Positions 1 to 5,620 of a stretch of DNA of 6,026 bases are shown here, piece after piece. The translations under genes were made by a program, and so were the position numbers. The notes under the pieces were generated by a model. That model saw only the letters and a program-made list of their open reading frames with translations. It ran no database searches and had not been told where the DNA came from. The stretch comes from Planctomycetota bacterium (lineage in GTDB: Bacteria; Planctomycetota; UBA1135; GCA-002686595), in the NCBI GenBank assembly GCA_027623615.1, contig JAQBVH010000228.1:1-6026 (forward strand), given 5' to 3'. The first letter of the stretch is position 1, and each line of letters starts with the position of its first letter.

Positions 1-237
1 TCCCGCGGCCCCCTCGACGCGTCCCGGCCTCGGGAAGTGGGAGATTCTCCCCCCCTGCCAAGCGGCGGCCCGGAGTCGACAGTGAGTCAACCGGGAGCTG
101 CTGTTCCAACCATCGCCCAGCCTCCTGAAGATAATCGAGCGCGGCTCTCGGTTGGCCACCTCTCAGCGATGAGGGCCTGGGGATGCGCAAGACCCCGAGG
201 ACGCGCACCCTGCGCTCGAGCACGGGGGCGCCGCGGA
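1..237. other. Left-edge stretch with no convincing gene
   Basis: No reading frame here has both coding-like codon use and recognisable protein content. Plus-strand frames are open from the left edge, but beyond about position 80 they lose the G/C third-position bias seen in the real genes. The segment around 80-165 is visibly less G+C-rich than its surroundings, as expected of intergenic DNA. A minus-strand hairpin can be drawn at 176-200 (CCT-GGGG pairing with CCCC-AGG, one bulged base, 10-nt loop), 38 bp past the sulfatase-fragment stop. It has no T-tract, so it is at best a weak terminator. A short perfect palindrome with a one-base centre lies at 39-51. A plus-strand gene ending at 83-85 cannot be excluded. 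Confidence 0.5.
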
Positions 238-462
238 TCAGTCGGCCGAGTGGATCTCCACTTGCTCGCGGCGCCACACGTCGGCCGTGCGCCAACGCGG
301 GGCGATCAGCTGCGCCTCCCAGCCAACGAGCGCGCGCTCGAGCGCCGCGACGGTCTCGGGAAGGGCCTGTGCGAGATCACGGGTCTCGCCCGGGCCCCGA
401 GCCAGGTCGAACAGCCGCATCGGTCCCGCGCTGACACGGATCAGAGAGCGCGGCCGGTGAAT
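238..462 (-). pseudogene. Sulfatase C-terminal remnant (N-terminal and catalytic domains absent)
   Basis: Read on the minus strand, the frame ending in TGA at 240-238 encodes the typical tail of a sulfatase (alkaline-phosphatase superfamily). A basic beta-strand segment (PRSLIRV) is followed by RLFDLARGPGETRDLA, matching the family's 'LYDLxxDPxExxNLA' block. A helix then follows (ETVAALERALVGWEAQL), and the frame ends about 75 residues after the homology begins. Sulfatases normally have 450-600 residues with a catalytic C/S-x-P-x-R near the N-terminus; none of that is present. Homology starts within about 15 bp of the stop codon of the upstream thioredoxin gene. The only internal start is ATG at 420, inside the conserved block and without a good ribosome site. 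Codon use is still G/C-biased, so the truncation looks recent or is an assembly junction. An expressed 60-residue peptide is possible but unlikely. Confidence 0.7.
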
Positions 463-476
463 CGATCGCGTCGAGG

Positions 477-1517
477 CTACTCGCCGAGGATCCCGTCGAG
501 GACCTCGAGGCGCTCCTTGGCTCCCTGCTGATTCGTCCAGAGGGGGCGCGCCAGCTTGGCGTAGCGCCTGGCGCGCTCCGTGCTGGTCAGGCCGGCGTCG
601 GCGCTGTTGGTCTTCTCGTTCTTCGCAGGGGCGAAGGTCGAGTACCAGTAGGCCGCCATGAAGTAGAAGGTCGGCGCCTGGTCGGCGGACGGCTCGTGGC
701 CGGCGTCGGTGTAGGCGTCCATCTCGGGCAGGGCGGCGCGCACGCCGGCTTCATCCTTGACCGAGATCAGCATGCCCATCAGGGCATCGCGCCAGAGACC
801 ATCCTCGTTCTTCGGCGCGAACTCCCTGGCGAGGGCGACCACGTCGGCGTCGACCATGCCGACCTTGATGAGCACCTTGACAGCGGCGAGGCGCTGCTCC
901 TTGGTGCCCTCGGTCAGGGCCGCGCGCACAGGGCCGACAAGCAGGTGACCGAAGGGCGAGCTCGAATCGAGGTTCGACAGTTGCTCGAGCAGGCCATCGA
1001 GCAGCTTGGCGCGTTCCTTACCTTCTGCAGCTTCGAACTTGGCCACGGCGGCCTTGATCGCCTTGAGCTCCGGCAGGTTCGCCGCGATCATCTGGTCGAG
1101 GTGCGCGACGTACGCAGCCGGGCCGCCCGGCTGATAGCCCGTGCGGCCGAAGACGTCGCCGTCCGGGGTCATCAGGAGCACGGTCGGGTAGCCGCCGACA
1201 CCGTGCAGCTGGGCGAGCTCCGCGTTGCGGGCGGGGTTCGGCACCTTGGCCTTGTTCCCGGGCTGACGCGGAAAGTCGAGGCTGACGAGGACGAAGTTGT
1301 CCATCACGCCGACGTCGAACGCTTCGTGGTCGAAGACCTCCTCGTGCAGCCTGATGCACCAGCCGCACCAGTCGGAGCCTGTGAAGTCGACGAGCAGGTT
1401 CTTGTTCTGCTCACGGGCGATCTTGACGGCGGCGTCGTAGTCCTCGACCCACCGCTCGCCGGCGACGGCGAGCTGGGTCAGGGCGGCGAGGGAGAGGGCC
1501 AGGAGGGGCAGCTTCAT
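477..1517 (-). CDS. Secreted thioredoxin-fold protein with CGWC active site
   Basis: A 346-residue protein. Residues 1-19 form a signal peptide with a hydrophobic LLALSLAAL core ending in A-V-A, so it should act outside the cytoplasm. The thioredoxin fold follows: strand LLVDFTGSDW, active site C51-G-W-C54, and the cis-proline loop GGYPT (P111). This is the 'DWCGWC' type common in exported thioredoxin-like proteins, which reduce or oxidise disulfides. Residues from about 150 to the end are mostly helical, contain no cysteines and match no domain I recognise. I chose ATG 1517 over the longer in-frame start at 1652: it opens directly into the signal peptide and has AAGGA four bases upstream, whereas the extra 45 residues are Pro/Arg-rich and non-coding-like. 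A 213-bp gap separates it from the gene behind it, suggesting its own promoter. It runs directly into the sulfatase remnant. The thioredoxin call is firm; the substrate is unknown. Confidence 0.88.
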   Translation of the reverse strand: MKLPLLALSLAALTQLAVAGERWVEDYDAAVKIAREQNKNLLVDFTGSDWCGWCIRLHEEVFDHEAFDVGVMDNFVLVSLDFPRQPGNKAKVPNPARNAELAQLHGVGGYPTVLLMTPDGDVFGRTGYQPGGPAAYVAHLDQMIAANLPELKAIKAAVAKFEAAEGKERAKLLDGLLEQLSNLDSSSPFGHLLVGPVRAALTEGTKEQRLAAVKVLIKVGMVDADVVALAREFAPKNEDGLWRDALMGMLISVKDEAGVRAALPEMDAYTDAGHEPSADQAPTFYFMAAYWYSTFAPAKNEKTNSADAGLTSTERARRYAKLARPLWTNQQGAKERLEVLDGILGE

Positions 1518-1521
1518 CGGG

Positions 1522-1526
1522 TCCTT
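1522..1526 (-). promoter_or_regulatory. Shine-Dalgarno site deciding the thioredoxin start
   Basis: AAGGA on the minus strand, four bases before ATG 1517. It supports the shorter start that begins with the signal peptide. I see no convincing -35/-10 pair upstream. Confidence 0.45.
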
Positions 1527-1672
1527 GTATCGAATTCTTCTTGGATTGCGGGCGGGCACCGTACGCAGCGCCGCCGGGACGGGGACGTTCGGGGGAGGAA
1601 AAGGACAGAATCGGGACACCCCCGGGGCGGACCGGCCAGGGTGCTGAATCACCCGGAGACCGGCAACCAGAA

Positions 1673-1702
1673 GGCGGCCGCCCCCCTCCGGGAACGGCCG
1701 CC
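1673..1702 (-). terminator. GC-rich hairpin, probable terminator of the TIM-barrel operon
   Basis: A perfect 8-bp inverted repeat, GGCGGCCG / CGGCCGCC, with a 14-nt loop that can pair further through CCC/GGG. CAG/CTG flanks the stem and could extend it past a TT bulge. On the minus strand it begins 28 nt after the TGA of the TIM-barrel gene and is followed by TTCTGGTT, a weak T-run. Its position and strength suit a transcription terminator, but the poor T-tract leaves open an mRNA-stabilising stem or a protein-binding site. Confidence 0.5.
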
Positions 1703-1730
1703 CTGTTCATCGTCGCGATCGGCGCGTGAC

Positions 1731-2675
1731 TCAACCGTCCTGCAGCTCCTTGCGCACGGTGCGCAGGAGGTCGCGGGTCAGCAGGATGCCCTCGTCCTCG
1801 GAGTGCTTGCCGCCCTCGTACTCGACGCCGACGAAGCCGCGGTACCCAGCGTCCCGGATCACGATCTTCAGCATCCGTCGGTAGTCGGTGTGCGTCTCGT
1901 TACCGTCCGCGTCGAAGTCGTGGGACTTGGCGGAGACCGCCTTGGCGAACGGCATCAGCTCGGTCACGCCCGTGTAGCGGTCGTACTGCTTGCCTTGGCC
2001 GAGGTTGAAGTTGCCGAAGTCAGGCAGGGTGCCCACCCGAGGATGCCGCGCCTGCTTCATCACACCGGCCAGCCACTCGCCGTTCGAGGACAGGCCGCCG
2101 TGGTTCTCGACGATCACGTTGATGTCGTAGTCCTCGCCGATCTGACCCAGCGTGCGCAGGGAGTCGGCGGCGCGGCCCATGCCTTCCTCCCAGTCGTTCG
2201 AGCCGCCCGCGTTGACGCGGATCGAGTGGCAGCCGAGGAAGGCCGCGGCTGGGATCCACTTGAAGTGCTTGCGGATCGCCTTCTGGCGCTCGGCCTCGTC
2301 GGTCGCGGCGAGGGAGCCCTCGCCATCGATCATGATCAACAAGCTGCGCACGCCGACGGACTCGGCGTTCTCCTTCATGCGCGCCAGGTAGTCGAAGTCC
2401 GTGGCCTTGTCCGCGAAGAACTGGTTCACGTACTCGACCGCGTGGATGTCGAACTGCTCCTTGGTGTAGCGCGCGAAGTCGAGGTTGTTCAGCTCCCCCG
2501 AGCGCAGCTTCTTGTGCAGCGACCACTGGGCCAGGGAGATCAGGAAGAGGTCGTTCTCGTCCTGGCGGCGGGGCGTGGCGTGCAGGGCCCCGGCGCCGAG
2601 CACGGCGGCCGTGCCAGCGAAGAGAGCGCGTCGGGTGGGCCCCGTGCGCTGGGTGGGCCCAGTAGGAATCGTCAT
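1731..2675 (-). CDS. Tat-exported sugar phosphate isomerase/epimerase-like TIM barrel
   Basis: A 314-residue protein of the xylose-isomerase-like TIM-barrel superfamily (AP endonuclease 2 / hydroxypyruvate isomerase relatives). These enzymes usually isomerise or epimerise sugars or sugar acids using a divalent metal. The expected metal-ligand pattern is visible: E190 (NVIVENHGG), D219 (LPDFGNF), H252 (SAKSHDFD) and E285 (GVEYEG). The N-terminus carries a twin-arginine signal, T-R15-R16-A-L-F, followed by a small-residue hydrophobic stretch to about residue 33, so the folded, metal-loaded enzyme is probably exported. The ATG lies 2 bp after the TGA of the preceding gene and has only a weak ribosome site, suggesting translational coupling and co-transcription. 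It is the last gene before the hairpin at 1673-1702. Substrate is unknown; exported homologues in planctomycetes are usually labelled only as TIM-barrel proteins. Confidence 0.87.
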   Translation of the reverse strand: MTIPTGPTQRTGPTRRALFAGTAAVLGAGALHATPRRQDENDLFLISLAQWSLHKKLRSGELNNLDFARYTKEQFDIHAVEYVNQFFADKATDFDYLARMKENAESVGVRSLLIMIDGEGSLAATDEAERQKAIRKHFKWIPAAAFLGCHSIRVNAGGSNDWEEGMGRAADSLRTLGQIGEDYDINVIVENHGGLSSNGEWLAGVMKQARHPRVGTLPDFGNFNLGQGKQYDRYTGVTELMPFAKAVSAKSHDFDADGNETHTDYRRMLKIVIRDAGYRGFVGVEYEGGKHSEDEGILLTRDLLRTVRKELQDG

Positions 2676-2677
2676 CG

Positions 2678-3244
2678 TCAGTCCAGTCGCAGGTGTGTCG
2701 GCACGTTGATCGTCACGCCCCGGACGCGACGGGTGACCAGGTGGTGAACCTTCTCGTGGGCGCCGTCCACCATCTCCATCGAGCGCTTCAGGGCGGCGGC
2801 GGCGGCGCGCGAGCCGAGGGCCTCGTCGCTGAGGGCCAGCTCGTCCGCGGCCTCGATCGCGCCCTCGACGCAGCCCTGGGCCGCGGCGCCGAAGTCGCCG
2901 CCCACGGCGTCCGCGCCGTCCATGGCAGCGACAGTCGCGGGACCGATCACCGACTCGACGTCGAGGCGTTGACCGACGGCAGCGTGGATCGTGCCGATCA
3001 TGGCGCCCCGGGCGCAGTGCCAGAAGGGCGCGAGCAGCTTCTTGCCGCCCTCCATGACGCCCAGGACCGCGGCCCTGATCGCCGCCGCCGGATCCTCAGC
3101 GCCCTCGAGGGCGCTGATCAGGTAGCCGTAGCAGGCCTTGGCCGCCGCGTCGGTCACCTGCCCGGGTGCGGGCGCGGCATCGACGAGGGCGTCACGGACG
3201 TGACCGGTGAGGTCGGTGAAGGAGGCTTCTTCCTGGCTCGTCAT
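2678..3244 (-). CDS. Hypothetical Ala/Gly-rich helical protein with GxxxG motifs
   Basis: A 188-residue protein that I do not recognise. It has no signal peptide and no strongly hydrophobic membrane segment. Most of it is alanine-rich amphipathic helix. Three GxxxG motifs (G62-G66, G80-G84, G124-G128) lie in similar contexts resembling A..G...GA..A, which looks like a degenerate internal repeat and suggests packed or self-associating helices. Three cysteines (C38, C77, C125) recur in or near those segments. The C-terminus turns basic (TRRVRG) and then beta-like (VTINVPTHLRL). I chose ATG 3244 over the longer frame start at 3313 because the latter overlaps the acyltransferase gene; this start leaves a 28-bp gap, though its GAGAAG ribosome site is weak and close. 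Its place between an acyltransferase and a TIM-barrel enzyme suggests co-expression but gives no function. A phasin-like or scaffold role is speculation. Confidence 0.75.
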   Translation of the reverse strand: MTSQEEASFTDLTGHVRDALVDAAPAPGQVTDAAAKACYGYLISALEGAEDPAAAIRAAVLGVMEGGKKLLAPFWHCARGAMIGTIHAAVGQRLDVESVIGPATVAAMDGADAVGGDFGAAAQGCVEGAIEAADELALSDEALGSRAAAAALKRSMEMVDGAHEKVHHLVTRRVRGVTINVPTHLRLD

Positions 3245-3272
3245 GGCTTCTCGTGGTGGGAGCGCGGGGAGC

Positions 3273-4322
3273 TTACCCCTTGCCCCCGGGGGTCGCCAGC
3301 CGCTCACCCGCACCCTCGGCGCGGACCCGGGCCCAGACCCGCGCGAAGGGCTGCTCGAGCGCGACCTGGGACACCCAGCCGACGGCCAGCGTGGCCGCGA
3401 GGAAGGCCAGGCAGGTCTCGGGCGCCGACCAGCCCTGGCCCTCGAGGTGCACGAGCACGAGCACGTGGGCCAGGTAGGCGCTGTAGCTGACCCGTCCCAC
3501 GAAGCGCAGGGGCGCGGAGGCGAACGGCCGGCGCAACCAGTCCGGTCCGTGCAGGACCCCGACCAGGAGCGCAGCGCACAGGGCGGCCTGCCGGTCGAAC
3601 TCGAGGTGGAAGTGACGATGGTCGACGCCCCACAGCGCGGGGACGTGCAGGACCAATCCGCTCAGACCAGCGCAGCCGAGGACACCGGCCACCCTCCTCG
3701 ACCAGGGCGCGTCCGAGGTCACGGCGACCAGACTCCCGAAGAGGAAGATGGGCACGTAGGGCCCGAGCGCGATCGGATAGTCGGGCGGCCAAGCGAGGCG
3801 CGCAGCGATCCCGAGGGCGACGAGCATGGCGGCGGTCGGGACCCAGCGCCGACCGCAGGCGACCCAACCGGCGATGACCAGCGGGATGGCCAGGTAGGAG
3901 CGCAGCTCGATCGGGATCGTCCACAGGTGCCGGTCGCCGCGCACGAGCAGCAGGTGCCGCCCCACGTCCTCCAGCGTCCAAGCGTCCATCGGCTGCACGG
4001 GCACGGACCGGCGCAGCGCGAAGTAGACCAACACCCACACGAGGAAGACCGGCAGCACCCGCAGCACGCGGCGCACCGCGTAGCGCAGCCAGGTCGTCGC
4101 GCGCCCGAGCTCTTCCTCGCGCAGGAGCTGCTCGGTGAGCAGGTAGCTCGAGAGCACGAAGAACAGGAACACCCCCAGGCGTCCGCAACCCGACAGGTCG
4201 AAGCTGGGGTAGGGCCGGATTCCGACGTTGCTCGCGTGGGCCAGGAGCACCAGCAGCAGCGCCACGCCGCGCAGGCCGTCGAGGGCCGGGACCCGCGGCG
4301 CGGGAACTTCCGGAGCGGACAT
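3273..4322 (-). CDS. Acyltransferase 3 family integral membrane protein (OafA/YrhL-like)
   Basis: A 349-residue polytopic membrane protein. The family transfers acyl groups, often acetyl, from a cytoplasmic donor to envelope sugars, lipids or exported glycans. Diagnostic features run in order: ALDGLRG then the R18-x10-H29 catalytic pair in the first membrane helix; FLFFVLSSYLLT (52-63); the basic RRVLRVLP segment (84-91); LWTIPIELRSYL (133-144) containing the family's E139; YSAYLAH (280-286) near the last helices; and LEQPF (322-326). Length and about ten hydrophobic segments are normal. No extra SGNH domain is fused. ATG 4322 is preferred; a GTG at 4346 would add eight residues but lies inside an inverted repeat. 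Neither has a good ribosome site. It is the first gene of a three-gene minus-strand operon and is divergent from the lipoprotein gene. The acceptor is unknown. Confidence 0.88.
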   Translation of the reverse strand: MSAPEVPAPRVPALDGLRGVALLLVLLAHASNVGIRPYPSFDLSGCGRLGVFLFFVLSSYLLTEQLLREEELGRATTWLRYAVRRVLRVLPVFLVWVLVYFALRRSVPVQPMDAWTLEDVGRHLLLVRGDRHLWTIPIELRSYLAIPLVIAGWVACGRRWVPTAAMLVALGIAARLAWPPDYPIALGPYVPIFLFGSLVAVTSDAPWSRRVAGVLGCAGLSGLVLHVPALWGVDHRHFHLEFDRQAALCAALLVGVLHGPDWLRRPFASAPLRFVGRVSYSAYLAHVLVLVHLEGQGWSAPETCLAFLAATLAVGWVSQVALEQPFARVWARVRAEGAGERLATPGGKG

Positions 4323-4336
4323 GGCGAGCCATGGTG

Positions 4337-4355
4337 CGCACCCCACGGGGGTGCG
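4337..4355. repeat. Perfect 8-bp inverted repeat in the divergent promoter region
   Basis: CGCACCCC-ACG-GGGGTGCG: two perfect 8-bp arms around a 3-bp centre. A second, overlapping 10-bp palindrome, GGTGCGCACC, lies at 4333-4342. Both sit in the 50-bp gap between the acyltransferase ATG (4322) and the lipoprotein GTG (4373), 14 and 17 bp from the two starts. This is the usual place for an operator controlling both divergent genes. A chance GC-rich palindrome or an RNA hairpin in a 5' leader is also possible. Confidence 0.5.
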
Positions 4356-4361
4356 TCCAGT

Positions 4362-4365
4362 AGGA
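4362..4365 (+). promoter_or_regulatory. Shine-Dalgarno site supporting the GTG start of the lipoprotein gene
   Basis: AGGA seven bases before GTG 4373. It favours that start over the in-frame ATG at 4385, which would shorten an already short lipoprotein signal peptide. Confidence 0.5.
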
Positions 4366-4372
4366 TCGAGGC

Positions 4373-5620
4373 GTGCGCAGCCTCATGCTCTTGACCCTCG
4401 TGCTCACAGCCTGCGGGGACGACCGCGGCGCAGGCTCGAAGGAGGGCCCGGTCGCGCCGCCCGTCGAGGGCGGCTGGGTCGAGGGTGTCACCGGCCTCTG
4501 GACGCTCGAGCGTGCGCAGGCCGCTGAGGGCATCGGGGCGATCGGCTATGCGCGCGGCTGGGAGCCTGCCCACGAAGAGCAGGGCGTGCTCCTCCACCGT
4601 CGCGACCAGGTCGCACCCGGGGCGAACCTCTACTGCTCCGGTCACGCGGCCGAGGCGTTTTTGATCGACGCCGACGGCGAGCAGCTCCATCGCTGGGCCC
4701 TCGACTACGACGACCTCGAGGGTGCGCCGCCCCTCGATGGGGATCACCAGCGCTGCTGGCGGCGAGTGCGCCTCCTGCCCGACGGGGACCTGCTCGCGAT
4801 CCACGGCGGGCGCGCGCTCGTGCGCATGGATCGGGATTCTCAGCCCCGCTGGGTCTTCGGGGAGCGCGTCCATCACGACGTGATCGTCGACGACGTCGGC
4901 GACCTGTGGACCCTGACGCGGCGGGACCGGCTCATCCCCAGGCTCGACAAGCAGGCGCCGATCGTCGACGACGAGCTCCTCGTGCTCTCCCCCGAGGGCG
5001 AGGTGCGCTGGCGCCTGTCGTTGACCGAAGCGCTGCTCGCCTCACGTTGGTCGGACGTGCTCCTGCAGGCCCACCGGAGGGGCGAGACGCTCCACACGAA
5101 CTCACTGCGGCTCCTGCGTGGCCACATCGACGCTCCGGGCTTCGACGCGGGGCACGTGCTGCTCTGCGCGCGGGACCTGGACCTGGTCTTCGTCGTCGAT
5201 CCCGATCGGCGCCAGGTCGTCTGGGCGCGCACTGGTCCCTGGCGCATGCCCCACGATCCGCGCGAGCTCGCGGACGGGCGCCTGCTCCTGTTCGACAACC
5301 TCGGCGGTTCCAGCGAGCGCGGGCTCGCCTCCCGGGTGCTCTGGCTCACCGCTCCCGGCGGCGCGATCGACGCGGCCTGGCCCGCCGAACCCACGCCGGA
5401 ATTCTTCACGCGCTTCTGCGGCACCGCGAACGTGCTGCCCGGCGGCAACCTGCTCGTCACCGAGACCGGCGCCGGTCGCGCCTTCGAGCGCACGCCGGAC
5501 GGCGAGCTCGTGTGGCTCTTCCAGACCCCCCACCGCGCCGGCAACGACGGCCAGCTCGTCGCGGCCCTGTTCGAGGTCGAGCGCATCCTCGAGGCGGACC
5601 TCGACTGGCTCGAGCGCTAA
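4373..5620 (+). CDS. Arylsulfotransferase (ASST)-family lipoprotein
   Basis: A 415-residue protein beginning with a short lipoprotein signal (MLLTLVLTAC; lipobox L-T-A-C14), so it is probably lipid-anchored outside the cytoplasmic membrane. The rest resembles the beta-propeller arylsulfotransferase family, which moves sulfate between phenolic esters and acceptors without PAPS. Repeated blade motifs are visible: 'LLPDGDLLAIHG', 'LSPEGEVRWRL', 'VVDPDRRQVVWAR', 'LADGRLLLFDN', 'TPDGELVWLFQ'. Candidate active-site residues fall in family-like contexts: H167-H168-D, H241 (LHTNS), R267 (LCARDLD) and H294 (MPHDP). In characterised ASST a histidine is transiently sulfated; which histidine corresponds here needs an alignment. 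The GTG start has a good ribosome site. It is divergent from the acyltransferase operon and overlaps the CobW gene by 4 bp at its 3' end. Family-level call is good; true sulfotransferase activity is unproved, and a non-catalytic propeller is possible. Confidence 0.8.
   Translation: MRSLMLLTLVLTACGDDRGAGSKEGPVAPPVEGGWVEGVTGLWTLERAQAAEGIGAIGYARGWEPAHEEQGVLLHRRDQVAPGANLYCSGHAAEAFLIDADGEQLHRWALDYDDLEGAPPLDGDHQRCWRRVRLLPDGDLLAIHGGRALVRMDRDSQPRWVFGERVHHDVIVDDVGDLWTLTRRDRLIPRLDKQAPIVDDELLVLSPEGEVRWRLSLTEALLASRWSDVLLQAHRRGETLHTNSLRLLRGHIDAPGFDAGHVLLCARDLDLVFVVDPDRRQVVWARTGPWRMPHDPRELADGRLLLFDNLGGSSERGLASRVLWLTAPGGAIDAAWPAEPTPEFFTRFCGTANVLPGGNLLVTETGAGRAFERTPDGELVWLFQTPHRAGNDGQLVAALFEVERILEADLDWLER

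Noticed and set aside
1..223. Minus-strand open frame with a GTG at 223 running off the left edge
   Set aside because: Codon use is mixed and lacks third-position G/C bias, there is no ribosome site, and the Arg/Gly-rich translation resembles nothing known to me.
1518..1652. 45-residue N-terminal extension of the thioredoxin protein
   Set aside because: It is Pro/Arg-rich and would bury the signal peptide. The ATG at 1517 has a ribosome site and gives a normal secretion signal.
696..2747. 683-codon plus-strand open frame spanning the thioredoxin and TIM-barrel genes
   Set aside because: It is antisense to two well-supported genes and crosses the gap between them. Its product has no recognisable domain. 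Long antisense frames are expected where codons are strongly G/C-biased.
3207..4394. 395-codon plus-strand open frame over the acyltransferase gene
   Set aside because: It is an antisense shadow rich in Pro, Gly, Arg and Gln. The opposite strand carries clear acyltransferase motifs and membrane helices.
3304..4876. Long minus-strand frames (3304-4533 and 3719-4876) overlapping the acyltransferase and lipoprotein genes
   Set aside because: They are out-of-frame or antisense readings with Arg/Ala- or Cys/Ser-rich low-complexity products, and they cross the divergent promoter region.
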